A DNA stretch of 64,000 nucleotides from assembly GCF_025061645.1 (NCBI RefSeq), contig NZ_JANYMP010000044.1:1-64000 (forward strand), written 5' to 3'. Below, piece after piece: positions 46,037-55,117 of the stretch (position 1 is its first letter; every line of letters starts with the position of its first letter). The DNA comes from Umezawaea endophytica. GTDB lineage: Bacteria > Actinomycetota > Actinomycetes > Mycobacteriales > Pseudonocardiaceae. Under the pieces are notes generated by a model. That model searched no databases, was not told the DNA's origin, and saw only the letters and a program-made list of their open reading frames with translations. The position numbers were made by a program, and so were the translations under genes.

Positions 46037-47286
46037 CAACTGCTCTGGTTCTCCCCGATCACCGGAGGCGAGATCATCCCGCCGATGCCGTAGATGTCGT
46101 CGGTTTCCCGGAGGTAGTCGGCGGCGTCGTGCTCGCCGTCCTCCTCCTCGTTGGCGCGTGCCGCGCCCGCGCCGCCCGCGTTGCCGAACGGGTCGAACGA
46201 CGCCTGCGCGGGTACCAGCGGGGTGGCCCTGCGGTGCACGGTGTCGTTGTCGGTCGCGGTGCCTGCTGCCGGGCCGCCTGCTGGGCCGTGGCCGGTGGGG
46301 CTGCCCGGTTGGGCGGTGGGGGTGGCGACGGGGCCGAATTCCGCGCCGCTGACCGTGGTGACGCCGGACTGCCTGCCCGCGCCGCCCGCCTGGCCGCCCG
46401 CGCGGTCCGGGTGGCCGTCGTCTGCCGAGGAGGACTTCGTGTCGTCCTTGCGGGGCTTGGAGTTGGGGCCGCCGATCACGCCGCCGGTGAAGCCGCCCGT
46501 GGTGCCGGGTGCGCCGACGCCGTTCGCGGTGCGGGTGGTGCCGGTGGTGGACGTCGTGGGCGAACCCGTCGCGCCCGACGTGCCGGTGGTGTTGCCCGCG
46601 ACGCCCCTGGGGGCGGTGGCCTGGCGGTTGGTGCCGCCGGGGCGGGAAGCGGGACGGCCTCCTGCGCCGCCGCGGCCCGAGACCACGCCGTACTCGCCGC
46701 CCAGGCCGCCGCTGATGCCGTGCACGTTCCCCAGCGAGTGCTGCGACGGGTTGATCACGAGCTGCGGCGGCTGGTGGAACTGGCCGAGGGTGCTGGTGTT
46801 CGTGGTGGTGCTGGACGCGTAGGTGGCCATGACCTCGCGGGCGCGCTGCTCGGCGGCGCTGTGCGCCTTCTCCTGCACCTCGTAGTCGGTCTGGCCGCCG
46901 ACCAGGTGCGTCAGCGCGCTCAGGATCTTGCCGGGGTCCTCGGCGGTGACCGGGACGGGCGCGGGCATGTCGGAGCGGGCCTTGCTGATGAAGTCGGCCT
47001 GCATCTCGGCGGACACGCGCATCACGTCGGCGCCGGTGCGGGCGTCGTCCGCCCAGGCGGCGAGCGGGTTCAGGCCTGCTCGCGCCGTGTCGGCGGCCTT
47101 GCCCTCCCACCTCGCGCCCGAGTTCAGGACGCCCGAGTACAGCTCGTTGTTGATCTCCACGAGAGCCGCCGAAACGCCTTGCCAGCGTTCCATGGAGGCG
47201 TGCGACGCCTTCGGTCCAGGCCCCGAGTTGATCTGCTTGTAGAGCTCCTCGTGGCTGTACCCGTTCCAGCGGTGTCCGTCGGGCAT
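46036..47286 (-). CDS. PPE-like type VII secretion substrate
   Basis: 416 residues. N-terminal ~170: a helical PPE-like domain (WNGYSHEELYKQINSG, ERWQGVSAALVEINNELYSG, ARWEGKAADTARAGLNPLAAW). The middle is a long Gly/Thr/Pro low-complexity region. The C-terminal 40 residues are acidic, with DYLRETDDIYG and a closing PPVIGE. No catalytic domain. AGGGGAA lies 6 nt before ATG 47286. It precedes the EspG-like chaperone and follows a PE-like gene, the expected ESX set, without the secretion ATPase in the window. Confidence 0.8.
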   Translation of the reverse strand: MPDGHRWNGYSHEELYKQINSGPGPKASHASMERWQGVSAALVEINNELYSGVLNSGARWEGKAADTARAGLNPLAAWADDARTGADVMRVSAEMQADFISKARSDMPAPVPVTAEDPGKILSALTHLVGGQTDYEVQEKAHSAAEQRAREVMATYASSTTTNTSTLGQFHQPPQLVINPSQHSLGNVHGISGGLGGEYGVVSGRGGAGGRPASRPGGTNRQATAPRGVAGNTTGTSGATGSPTTSTTGTTRTANGVGAPGTTGGFTGGVIGGPNSKPRKDDTKSSSADDGHPDRAGGQAGGAGRQSGVTTVSGAEFGPVATPTAQPGSPTGHGPAGGPAAGTATDNDTVHRRATPLVPAQASFDPFGNAGGAGAARANEEEDGEHDAADYLRETDDIYGIGGMISPPVIGENQSS

Positions 47287-47327
47287 GAAGATTTCCCCTC
47301 GCTTCGCGGCCTGCCGTTCGTGCGGTG

Positions 47328-47693
47328 TCAGCAGCCGCTTTGCTTCATCAGACCGGTGGCGTCGTCGTCCATCGCCCGGTACTGCTGTTCGACCAGGTCC
47401 AGTGCGTCCATCGCGGACTTGAGCTGCCGCTGGTAGCTCGTCAGCGCGCCCAGCGCCGAGTCCCCGGACTCGAAGGCGCGCTCGTTGAACTTCTCCGCCG
47501 CCTCCACGCTCACGCCGTCGCCCGCCCAGGGCCGCACCCTGACCTCGGTGACCGCGAGTTCGATCTGCTTGTCCAGTTTCGTCAGCGCGCTGGCGAAAGC
47601 GCTCCGGAGACTGGGGATCGCCCCTGGCTCCACGGTGAGCGTGTGGGTAGTCAGGAACGCCTCGACGTCGGCACCACTAACCTCGGACGGCAT
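47328..47693 (-). CDS. PE/WXG-like small type VII protein
   Basis: 121 residues, two long helices (residues ~8-45 and 65-115; SGADVEAFLTTHTLTVEPGA, ALTSYQRQLKSAMDALDLVE). ATG 47693 is chosen because AGGAGG sits 5 nt upstream; in-frame GTGs at 47729 and 47738 lack such a site. It lies 42 bp before the PPE-like gene on the same strand and is probably its partner. Confidence 0.8.
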   Translation of the reverse strand: MPSEVSGADVEAFLTTHTLTVEPGAIPSLRSAFASALTKLDKQIELAVTEVRVRPWAGDGVSVEAAEKFNERAFESGDSALGALTSYQRQLKSAMDALDLVEQQYRAMDDDATGLMKQSGC

Positions 47694-47786
47694 CCCGGCC
47701 TCCTGCGTAACGTCGTTCTCGGTCAACACTCTAGCCACCTCGGCGGACCACCAGGGAGGGGCTGAACGGACTTCCCCCCAAGTGGG

Positions 47787-48383
47787 TCAGCGCTGTTCCA
47801 GCAAACCGCTCAACGCGGCCTCCGCGGCGGTCCTGGCTCCCGCGCACAGCGTGTCCTGGGTGGCCTTCTTCTCGTTGCCGCCGTCCCGGAACATCACGTC
47901 CAGGAACTGCCCCTCGGCCACGTCCACCTCCACGTTGCACACGTCGTCCAGGCCCGGCGTGCGGATGACCATCGCCGGGAACCCGCCGATGGTGGTGAAC
48001 TCGGGTTCCACCTGCGCGTTCTCGGACAACCACACCCCGACGCCCTCCACTGTGACGAGCGCGAGGCGCATCACGTTCCCGCTGATGCCACTTCGGAACG
48101 AACACACCTTCGACTCCCCGAAGGTGGCGTCGACGTAGGCGTTCGGCGCGTGGTCGAGGCTGAGCTGGGCGCGCTGCTCCTCGCTGAGGATCGTGCACGG
48201 GTCGAGCCCGTTGAGCTTGACCTCCCGCGGCCGGGGTAGCTGCGACACGGTCGTGGTGGTCGTCGTGGGGTCGCTCGGAGGAGCGGACGAGGACCCGTGG
48301 TCCGCCGTCGGTTGGGTCGGCGTCGAGCAGCCGACGAGGATCAGTGCCTGCAGGGCGAGCGCGAATGGCAGGAGACGCCGCAT
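47787..48383 (-). CDS. DUF3558-type lipoprotein
   Basis: 198 residues. Lipoprotein signal with lipobox LVGC at about residue 19, a Thr-rich linker, then a DUF3558-like domain (LDPCTILSEEQRAQL near the start, two further cysteines in SKVCSFRS and LDDVCNVEVD that could form a disulfide, and LCAGARTAAEAAL at the end). DUF3558 lipoproteins are frequent next to type VII genes in this lineage. Extracellular, membrane-anchored. Confidence 0.88.
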   Translation of the reverse strand: MRRLLPFALALQALILVGCSTPTQPTADHGSSSAPPSDPTTTTTTVSQLPRPREVKLNGLDPCTILSEEQRAQLSLDHAPNAYVDATFGESKVCSFRSGISGNVMRLALVTVEGVGVWLSENAQVEPEFTTIGGFPAMVIRTPGLDDVCNVEVDVAEGQFLDVMFRDGGNEKKATQDTLCAGARTAAEAALSGLLEQR

Positions 48384-48513
48384 GGGCGTTCACCGTAGTG
48401 CGGCTCGGTGACGACCCGGTGTCGGCGGGTGGCTGACGGGGGTGACCACAATCCACACCCGGTACCGCGTGCCCGACCCGGAACTCCCTGGCGGGGGCGC
48501 GGCGGGCGCCCGG

Positions 48514-49059
48514 CTAGTCGGTGGAGAGCCTCGACCAGATGTTCAGGTCGTGGTGTTCCCCCTGCACGAGCTGGGCGCCGCGGAGCCTGCCCTCCAGGGT
48601 GAACCCGGTCTTCTCCGCCACCCGCCGCGACGCGGTGTTCCCCACGGCCTGGCGGTAGCTGACCCGGTGCAGGCCGACGAACCCGAAGCCGAAGCCGATC
48701 ACGGCGGTGGCCGCGTGGCCTGCGATCCCGCGCCCCCGGTGCTCGGCCGCGGTCCAGCAGACCAGTTCGGCCGATCCGTTGTGCGGGTCGACGTCCTTCA
48801 GCGCGATCTCGCCGACCGGGTTGCCCAGGAGCTGGTCGCAGACCGCCCACGAGTACCGCTGGTCGCTCTCCCACTGCCAGGCCCGGAACTCGACGTACTT
48901 CTTCGCGCCCACCGCGTCCTCGACGAGGAGCCCGCCCTGCCAGCGGCGGATCTCCGGGTCGGCGAACGCCGCCACCAGCGCCGCGCCGTCGTCGATCCGG
49001 TCGTCCGCGCGCAGTTGCCGCAGGTAGTACTCGCCCGCGTTGATCTCGACTGGCTCCAC
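48514..49059 (-). CDS. GNAT family N-acetyltransferase (RimJ-like)
   Basis: 181 residues from GTG 49059. The GNAT core is visible as NPVGEIALKDVDP (beta4), ELVCWTAAEHRGRGIAGHAATAV (acetyl-CoA loop RGRGIAG) and NTASRRVAEKTGFTLEGRLR. Pattern typical of protein N-terminal or antibiotic/amino-sugar acetyltransferases; the substrate cannot be told. Confidence 0.9.
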   Translation of the reverse strand: MEPVEINAGEYYLRQLRADDRIDDGAALVAAFADPEIRRWQGGLLVEDAVGAKKYVEFRAWQWESDQRYSWAVCDQLLGNPVGEIALKDVDPHNGSAELVCWTAAEHRGRGIAGHAATAVIGFGFGFVGLHRVSYRQAVGNTASRRVAEKTGFTLEGRLRGAQLVQGEHHDLNIWSRLSTD

Positions 49060-49068
49060 CGGGGCACC

Positions 49069-49938
49069 CTAACCGTTGTCGCTGGTGAAACCGTCGTGCT
49101 CCTCGGCGAGGGCGTCGAGCCAGTCGCGCCGCGAACCTGCCGGGCGGCCGTCCGGCGCGGTCAGGAGTTCCACGACCCAGTCCGCGGCCTCGGCGTCGTC
49201 CTCGCCCGCCAGGAGTTCCTTGTGCACGGCGGCGGGTGCCCAGCCACGTTCGGCCAGGTCCTTCGCGATCCGCTCCGCGTCCTCGCGGTCGGGCAGCACC
49301 AGCAGCACCTCGTCCGCCACGACCGGCAGCGCGACGCCCGGCGAGCCGTCCAGCAGCCCGCGTTCGCCCAGCGCCTCGCGCAGCGCGGCCGTGGTCGGGG
49401 TGTGCACGCCGTCGACGCCGACCGCCCTCGCCCCGGCGGCGTTCTCCGCCTTGTCGTCGCAGAACACCGTGCCGCCCGGCGAGTGCTGGAGCACCCGCAG
49501 CGCGCGCCGGAACGCCTCGGGCGACGGCTTCGCCACACCGATCCGCGCCGACGACACGACGGCGTCCACCTCGCGGTCCAGGCCGAGCAGCCGCAGGTCG
49601 TCGGGCAGCCTGCTGGTGGCATTGGTGAGCAGCGCGACCCGGCAGCGCTTGCGGGCCTGCCGCACCAGGTCCAGCGCCTCGGTGACCACCTCGCCCGGCC
49701 GGGACCACTCGGCGACGGCCGCGGCGGCTCCGGGCGCGGCGAGCCGGTCCACGACGGACGCCCGCCACACCTCGTCCGGCACCGCACCGACCAGCGCCGG
49801 CGTGATCAGGTCCGGGGCGAAGCCCGCGCGGGCCAGCGCGCCGCGCGGCAGGCCGTGGGCGTCCTCGATCGGGGCGTCGGGTGGGAAGCGCCGCAGCACG
49901 CCGTCGAGGTCGAGCAGCAGCAGGGTCGGTGTGGTCAG
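49069..49938 (-). CDS. HAD superfamily hydrolase with probable CTG start
   Basis: 289 residues if translation starts at CTG 49938. HAD motif I is LLLLDLDGVL, immediately after that start; the first ATG/GTG in frame (GTG 49899) lies inside this motif and would delete the nucleophile Asp. CTG 49938 overlaps the TGA of the upstream DUF1707 gene by 4 bp (CTGA), exactly like the ATGA/GTGA couplings elsewhere here. Later motifs: LLTNATSRLPDDL (II), a Lys in ARIGVAKPSPEAF, and GTVFCDDKAENAAGARAVG (III/IV). A C-terminal ~110-residue extension is of unknown role. Confidence 0.85.
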   Translation of the reverse strand: MTTPTLLLLDLDGVLRRFPPDAPIEDAHGLPRGALARAGFAPDLITPALVGAVPDEVWRASVVDRLAAPGAAAAVAEWSRPGEVVTEALDLVRQARKRCRVALLTNATSRLPDDLRLLGLDREVDAVVSSARIGVAKPSPEAFRRALRVLQHSPGGTVFCDDKAENAAGARAVGVDGVHTPTTAALREALGERGLLDGSPGVALPVVADEVLLVLPDREDAERIAKDLAERGWAPAAVHKELLAGEDDAEAADWVVELLTAPDGRPAGSRRDWLDALAEEHDGFTSDNG

Positions 49939-50375
49939 CGCCGCCGCCCGCGGTCGCGCCGGTGGTCGCGCCTGCCGTCGTCGCCGAGCACGCTGCCCGC
50001 GATGATCGCGATGGCGGGCACGATCAGGAAGATCAGCGGGTTCCTGATGGCGAAGAACAGCGCGACCGCCAACAGACCGGCCAGCGGCACGGCGGCGCGC
50101 AGCAGCCGGTGGCTGACCGGCGAGGCCGCGATAGGCCGCTGGACCACCTCGGCTGCGACCGGCCGCGGCTCCACGGCCTGCCCGAACCGCGGGTGCGGCT
50201 GGGGCAGGTCGGCGAACAGCGCGAGCAGGTCACCGCGGGTCTTGGCGGTCGTGACGAGCGCGGAGCGGTCGCCGTACTCGTCCAGTTCGAGCCGACCGGC
50301 GCTCATGTGCTCGCCGAGCGCCTTGAGTGCTTCTTCGCGTTCGGCGTCACCGATGCGGATGTCGGACTCGCTCAC
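49935..50375 (-). CDS. DUF1707 protein with C-terminal membrane hairpin
   Basis: 146 residues from GTG 50375. DUF1707 domain at ~5-60 (RIGDAEREEALKALGEHMSAG, LDEYGDRSALVTTAKTRGDL), a linker, two closely spaced transmembrane helices (LLRAAVPLAGLLAVALFF and PLIFLIVPAIAIIAGSVLG), and a strongly basic tail. Probably a membrane-associated regulator. Its stop is shared with the start of the HAD gene. Confidence 0.88.
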   Translation of the reverse strand: MSESDIRIGDAEREEALKALGEHMSAGRLELDEYGDRSALVTTAKTRGDLLALFADLPQPHPRFGQAVEPRPVAAEVVQRPIAASPVSHRLLRAAVPLAGLLAVALFFAIRNPLIFLIVPAIAIIAGSVLGDDGRRDHRRDRGRRR

Positions 50376-50385
50376 ACCTACGAAT

Positions 50386-52155
50386 CTAGTCCTTCAGCTC
50401 GCACAGCACGGTTCCCTGCGTGACAGCGGATCCGGACGCCGCGGACAGACCGGTCACCGTGCCCGCCTTGTGCGCCGTCACGGGGTTCTCCATCTTCATC
50501 GCCTCCAGGACGACGATCAGCTCGCCCGCCGCGACGACCTGGCCCTCCTCGACGGCGACCTTGACGATCGTGCCCTGCATCGGGGCCGTCACCGCGTCAC
50601 CGGACGCCGCCGCGCCCGACCCGCCGGACCGCTTGCGGGGCTTGGCCTTCACCGCCGTCCGACCGCCACCGCCACCGCCGCCTCCGAGCGCGAGGTCGCC
50701 GGGCAGTGAGACCTCGAGGCGCCTGCCGCCGACCTCGACGACCACGGTCTGCCGGGGCTCGTCCTCGCCCGCCTCGGCGGGGTTGGTGAACGGCTCGATC
50801 GTGTTGTCGAACTCCGTCTCGATCCACCGGGTGTGCACGGTGAAGCCGTCTTCCGCGGTGAACGCCGGGTCGCGCACGACGACCCGGTGGAACGGCAGCA
50901 CGGTCGCCATGCCGTCCACGACCATCTCGTCCAGCGCCCGCCGGGCCCGCTCGATCGCCTGCGCGCGGTCCTCGCCGGTGACGATCAGCTTGGCCAGCAG
51001 CGAGTCGAACTGCCCGCCGATCACGCTGCCGCTCTCCACCCCCGCGTCGACCCGCACGCCGGGGCCGGACGGCGCGGTGAACGTGGTCACGGTTCCGGGC
51101 GCGGGCAGGAAGCCGCGACCGGCGTCCTCGCCGTTGATCCGGAACTCGATGGAGTGCCCGCGTGGAGTCGGGTCCTCGGTGAAGCGGAGCTCCTCCCCGG
51201 CCGCGATGCGGAACTGCTCGCGCACGAGGTCGAGCCCGGAGGTCTCCTCGCTGACCGGGTGCTCGACCTGGAGGCGCGTGTTGACCTCCAGGAACGAGAT
51301 CGTGCCGTCCAGCGCGACCAGGTACTCGACCGTGCCCGCGCCGTAGTAGCCCGCTTCCTTGCAGATGGCCCGCGCGGAGCTGTGGATCGACGCGCGCTGC
51401 TCGTCGGTCAGGAACGGCGCCGGGGCCTCCTCGACCAGCTTCTGGTGCCGCCGCTGCAACGAGCAGTCGCGCGTGCCGACGACGATCACGTTGCCGTGCT
51501 GGTCGGCCAGCACCTGCGCCTCGACGTGGCGCGGCTTGTCCAGGTACCGCTCCACGAAGCACTCGCCGCGGCCGAACGCCGACACGGCCTCGCGCACCGC
51601 GCTGTCGAACAGCTCGGGGATCTCCTCCATCGTGCGGGCGACCTTGAGGCCGCGCCCACCGCCGCCGAACGCGGCCTTGATGGCCACCGGCAGGCCGTGC
51701 TGCTCGGCGAAGGCGATCACCTCGTCCGGCCCGCCGACCGGGTCGTTCGTGCCGGGGACCAGCGGCGCGCCCGCTCGGGTCGCGATGTGCCGGGCGGTCA
51801 CCTTGTCACCGAGGTCGCGGATGGCTTGCGGGCTCGGCCCGATCCAGGTCAGCCCGGCGTCGATGACGGCCTGGGCGAAGTCCGCGTTCTCCGACAGGAA
51901 CCCGTAACCGGGGTGCACGGCGTCGGCCTCGGCGCGCTTGGCGACGTCCAGCAGCTTGTCGACGGACAGGTACGTCTCGCTCGACGTGCCGCCGTTGAGG
52001 GCGAACGCCTCGTCGGCCAGGCGCGCGAACGGCGAGTCCCGGTCCGGGTCGGCGTAGACCGCCACGCTGGTGAGGCCGGCGTCTCGGCACGCGCGGATGA
52101 CCCGGACGGCGATCTCACCGCGGTTCGCGACGAGGACCTTGCGCAGTGCCACCAC
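50386..52155 (-). CDS. accA3: Acyl-CoA carboxylase alpha subunit (biotin carboxylase + BCCP)
   Basis: 589 residues. Biotin carboxylase domain: [21 protein letters not shown], the ATP-grasp loop [14 protein letters not shown], and [22 protein letters not shown] linker with polyglycine leads to the C-terminal biotinyl domain with the target lysine in [10 protein letters not shown]. It carboxylates its own biotin for several AccD partners; accD-accE lies 6 kb away. GTG 52155 follows GGGAGG by 6 nt. The symbol is by analogy with mycobacterial AccA3. Confidence 0.95.
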   Translation of the reverse strand: MVALRKVLVANRGEIAVRVIRACRDAGLTSVAVYADPDRDSPFARLADEAFALNGGTSSETYLSVDKLLDVAKRAEADAVHPGYGFLSENADFAQAVIDAGLTWIGPSPQAIRDLGDKVTARHIATRAGAPLVPGTNDPVGGPDEVIAFAEQHGLPVAIKAAFGGGGRGLKVARTMEEIPELFDSAVREAVSAFGRGECFVERYLDKPRHVEAQVLADQHGNVIVVGTRDCSLQRRHQKLVEEAPAPFLTDEQRASIHSSARAICKEAGYYGAGTVEYLVALDGTISFLEVNTRLQVEHPVSEETSGLDLVREQFRIAAGEELRFTEDPTPRGHSIEFRINGEDAGRGFLPAPGTVTTFTAPSGPGVRVDAGVESGSVIGGQFDSLLAKLIVTGEDRAQAIERARRALDEMVVDGMATVLPFHRVVVRDPAFTAEDGFTVHTRWIETEFDNTIEPFTNPAEAGEDEPRQTVVVEVGGRRLEVSLPGDLALGGGGGGGGRTAVKAKPRKRSGGSGAAASGDAVTAPMQGTIVKVAVEEGQVVAAGELIVVLEAMKMENPVTAHKAGTVTGLSAASGSAVTQGTVLCELKD

Positions 52156-52292
52156 GTCCTACCTCCCAGGCGACGACGACTCGGGGAACAACCAGCAGTT
52201 TAGTGACCCACCAGTAACCTCGGGACCGAGAGCATGCTCACTTTCCGGGGGAATCGTGCTCCGCGTCGGATGATCTTCACAGGGGGGAACAC

Positions 52293-52967
52293 GTGGCCGA
52301 AGCGCCCAGGTCGGTGCTGTTCGCGGCGGGCGCGGCGGTGCTGGTCGTCGTCGGCTGCCTGGTGACGGCGTACGCGCTGAGGCCGCCGTCGGCGCCCGAA
52401 CCGAGGACCGGGGACTCCACCTCGGCCGACGCGGGCCTGCGCTGCGGCACGAGCACGTGCCGCACGGTGGTCACGTCCACCGTCGGCTCGGACGTGGTGG
52501 AGGTGCTGGCCGGTGACGGCGGCGGCCGGATCAGGGTGAACGGCCCGGCGGGCCTGAGCATCTTCGAGTCGACCGTCGTGGAGTCCGGCGGCCAGGTCGA
52601 CCCCCAGTCGCTGGAGTGCGTCTCCGCGGAGGTCAGCGTGTGCCTGGTGCGCGGGCGGTCGGGGGACCAGCTCCTGGGCGAGGTGCTGGTCGGCCGCACG
52701 GGCACGTGGACGCGGGCCCAAGCGCGCTACCTCGCGACCGGCGGCTACCTGGCGCTGCACGACGTCGACGGTGACCAGGTCGCGGACGTCGTCGCCGTGC
52801 AGCGGCCGTGCGACGCGGCGGGCTGCGGCAAGCCCTACGCGCAGGTGTTCTCGTTCACCGGCGGCAAGGCGCTGCTGGGGTGCACCGCCGCCGTGACCGC
52901 GCTCGAGGACCTGCCGGGGTGGCCCGCCGTCGCACCCGCGGCGGCGGACCTCCGGACGTGCGCCTAG
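52293..52967 (+). CDS. Membrane-anchored exported protein, function unknown
   Basis: 224 residues from GTG 52293. N-terminal signal-anchor helix SVLFAAGAAVLVVVGCLVTAYAL; the Cys in VVGCL could be a lipobox but sits mid-helix. The outer domain has several cysteines (RCGTSTCRT, CVSAEVSVC, PCDAAGCGKPY) and a VDGDQVADVVAV segment resembling FG-GAP/dockerin-like calcium loops. Its stop shares CTAG with the stop of the convergent symporter gene. Confidence 0.7.
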   Translation: MAEAPRSVLFAAGAAVLVVVGCLVTAYALRPPSAPEPRTGDSTSADAGLRCGTSTCRTVVTSTVGSDVVEVLAGDGGGRIRVNGPAGLSIFESTVVESGGQVDPQSLECVSAEVSVCLVRGRSGDQLLGEVLVGRTGTWTRAQARYLATGGYLALHDVDGDQVADVVAVQRPCDAAGCGKPYAQVFSFTGGKALLGCTAAVTALEDLPGWPAVAPAAADLRTCA

Positions 52968-54295
52968 GCGGGCACCGGCTCCCGAGCGGGCTCGGGCCCT
53001 GACAGCAGAGGCGGGGCGCTCGGGGCGTTGAGCACCTCGTCGTCGATCAGGCCCTCGCCGCGCGCCACCAGCACCGGCACGGTGATCTGGCCCGCCACGT
53101 TCGTCGCGGTCCGCACCATGTCCAGGATCGGGTCGATCGCGTAGACCACGGCCACACCGGTCGCGATGACCTCCGGCGGCAGGTTCACCGCGCCGAGCGT
53201 CAGCGTGAGCATGGTGAACCAGCCGGTCGTGCCCGCGGTGGCGATGGCGCCGAACACGGCGACGGCCACGATGAGCAGGTACTGGCCGATCCCGAGCTGG
53301 ATGCCGAACAGGTTCGCGATGAAGATCGTCGCGATGGCCGGGTACACCGCGGCGCAGCCGTCCATCTTGGTCGTGGTGCCCAGCGGCACCGCGAAGCTCG
53401 CGTAGTCGGCGTCGACGCCGAGGTTCGCGGCGGTCTGCCTGCTCAGCGGCAGCGTCGCGCCGGACGAGCGGGACACGAACGCGAACTGGATCGCCGTCCA
53501 CGCCTTGGCGAAGAACGTCACCGGGCTGACCCGGCCGACGAACTTCAGCAGCAGCGGGTACACCACGAACAGCACCAGCAGCGCACCCGCGTAGACGGTC
53601 GCGATCAGCGAGAACAGCGGCTTCACGAAGCTGTTGCCGTAGGTCGCGAACGCCGAGCCGATGAGGCCGAACACGCCGAGCGGGGCGAGCAGGATGATCC
53701 AGCCGACGACCTTCTGGATCAGGTCGAACGCCGAGCGGGTGAGCGAGACGAACGGGGCGGCGCGCTCGCCGATCGCGTACGCGGCGAAGCCGATCAGCAG
53801 CGAGATGAACACCACCTGGAGCACGCGGCCCTCGGTGAACGCGCTGAACAGGTTCGACGGCACGAGGCTGTCGAAGAACGCGCTCCACGAGCCGGTGTCG
53901 CGGGTGGCGAGCTTCTTCAGCGCGGACTCGGACGGCGTGACCTGCACACCGCTGCCGGGCTTGAAGATCACCCCGATGGCGATGCCGATCAGCACCGCGA
54001 TGAGGGACGTGATCGCGAACCACAGCAGCGTCTTGCCGCCGAGGCGGGCCGCGGTGCGGGAGCCGCCGAGCCTGCGGAGGCTGGTGATGCCGACGACGAT
54101 CGCGGTGAAAACGAGCGGGATGACCGTGAGCTGGAGCAGGTCGGTGAAGAGGCCACCGATCTTGGACAGGGTGGTCACGAGCCAGGTCTGGCCGGTCTGC
54201 TTGGCCAGGAACCCGGTGAGGGCGCCGAGGACGAGCCCGGCGAGGACGGTGAGACCGAAGACCTTCGGCCTGGTGTACGTGCGGATGAACGACAC
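52964..54295 (-). CDS. Dicarboxylate/amino acid:cation symporter (DAACS family)
   Basis: 443 residues, about eight membrane helices plus two re-entrant loops. FKPGSGVQVTPSE, SRSSGATLPLSRQ (serine-rich re-entrant loop), LGTTTKMDGCAAVYPAIATIFIAN (the NMDGT motif region, here KMDGC), AIATAGTTGWFTMLTLTLGA, and YAIDPILDMVRTATNVAGQ. Transports glutamate/aspartate or C4-dicarboxylates with Na+ or H+. GTG 54295 has CGGAG 6 nt upstream. A 20-residue leader peptide lies 49 bp upstream, suggesting translation-dependent control. Confidence 0.9.
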   Translation of the reverse strand: MSFIRTYTRPKVFGLTVLAGLVLGALTGFLAKQTGQTWLVTTLSKIGGLFTDLLQLTVIPLVFTAIVVGITSLRRLGGSRTAARLGGKTLLWFAITSLIAVLIGIAIGVIFKPGSGVQVTPSESALKKLATRDTGSWSAFFDSLVPSNLFSAFTEGRVLQVVFISLLIGFAAYAIGERAAPFVSLTRSAFDLIQKVVGWIILLAPLGVFGLIGSAFATYGNSFVKPLFSLIATVYAGALLVLFVVYPLLLKFVGRVSPVTFFAKAWTAIQFAFVSRSSGATLPLSRQTAANLGVDADYASFAVPLGTTTKMDGCAAVYPAIATIFIANLFGIQLGIGQYLLIVAVAVFGAIATAGTTGWFTMLTLTLGAVNLPPEVIATGVAVVYAIDPILDMVRTATNVAGQITVPVLVARGEGLIDDEVLNAPSAPPLLSGPEPAREPVPA

Positions 54296-54344
54296 ATCGG
54301 CTCCGAGGTGCGCGCAGGGGTGGGGTGGCGGGGGCGTTCCCCGG

Positions 54345-54407
54345 TCAGCCCGTGCTCTTCCTGCGGCCAAGGTCGATGTGGCGGCGGCGCGTCAGCAACT
54401 CGTTCAT
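54345..54407 (-). CDS. Putative regulatory leader peptide upstream of symporter
   Basis: A 20-codon ORF (ATG 54407, TGA at 54345-54347) preceded by GGGGGAG with 5-nt spacing, much stronger than at most genes here. The peptide contains LLTRRRHIDL, the consensus of the actinobacterial 'putative leader peptide' family found before regulated transport and sulfur genes. Family members usually end with Cys-containing segments and respond to cysteine; this one ends GRRKSTG without Cys. A small hairpin GGGG-N4-CCCC (54331-54342) lies between its stop and the symporter start. Arginine-codon stalling is a possibility (inference). Confidence 0.75.
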   Translation of the reverse strand: MNELLTRRRHIDLGRRKSTG

Positions 54408-54471
54408 GTCAGCTCCCCCAACGTCGTGAGCGTGGGTCGAGCTTCCCGAAAACCCCTGGTTGTGACCAGGG

Positions 54472-55089
54472 CTACCACATGTCGGACACCCGAACGCCGA
54501 TCTCGGCGAGCAGGCGGCGGGTCAGCGGCAGGCTGATGCCGATGACGCTCGACGGGTCGCCGTCGATGCCGTCGACGAACCAGCCGCCCATCCCGTCCAG
54601 GGTGAACGCGCCCGCGACCTGCAACGGTTCGCCGGTCGCCAGGTACGCCTCCAGGTCGGCCTCGTCCGGGCGGCCGAACCGGACGGTCGTCGGCTCGCTG
54701 CCCGCGCCGCGCGCGACCACCTCGCCGTCCCGGAGTCGCAGGACGGCGTGGCCGGTGAGCAGCGTGCCGGACGTGCCCGCCATCCGCTCCCAGCGGTCGC
54801 GGGCCTTCTCGACCGTGCCCGGCTTGCCCTCCAGCGAGCCGTCGGCGGTCAGCAGCATCGAGTCGCAGCCCACCACGACGGCGTCCGGGAACTCCTCCGA
54901 GACCAGCGGCAGCACCGCTTCCGCCTTGGCCGCGGCCAGCGCCGTCACCACCTCGGCGGGCTTCGGGTCGACCAGCGCGGCGGCCACGGCGTCCTCGTCC
55001 ACACCGGACACCCGCACGACGGGCTCGATCCCCGCTCCGCGCAGGACGGACAGGCGGGCGGGGGAGGCCGAAGCCAGCACTAGGCGCAC
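54472..55089 (-). CDS. Maf/YhdE-type nucleotide pyrophosphatase
   Basis: 205 residues from GTG 55089. Maf signatures: [18 protein letters not shown] at the N-terminus, [33 protein letters not shown], and a C-terminal [21 protein letters not shown]. The family hydrolyses non-canonical or modified nucleoside triphosphates and is linked to division or septum control. It is common downstream of acyl-CoA carboxylase and transporter genes in actinobacteria. Confidence 0.92.
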   Translation of the reverse strand: MRLVLASASPARLSVLRGAGIEPVVRVSGVDEDAVAAALVDPKPAEVVTALAAAKAEAVLPLVSEEFPDAVVVGCDSMLLTADGSLEGKPGTVEKARDRWERMAGTSGTLLTGHAVLRLRDGEVVARGAGSEPTTVRFGRPDEADLEAYLATGEPLQVAGAFTLDGMGGWFVDGIDGDPSSVIGISLPLTRRLLAEIGVRVSDMW

Positions 55090-55117
55090 GTGATCAGCCT
55101 AGTGCCGGCTCCCTGGC

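Noticed and set aside
47694-47738. GTG starts 15 codons upstream of the PE-like gene
   Set aside because: AGGAGG 5 nt before ATG 47693 decides the start; the upstream GTGs have none.
49899-49901. GTG 49899 as start of the HAD hydrolase
   Set aside because: It falls inside DLDGV and would remove the nucleophilic Asp of motif I.
54296-54370. N-terminal extension of the symporter to 54370
   Set aside because: The added residues are Pro/Arg-rich and not symporter-like, while GTG 54295 has a good ribosome-binding site and the leader peptide occupies the upstream region.
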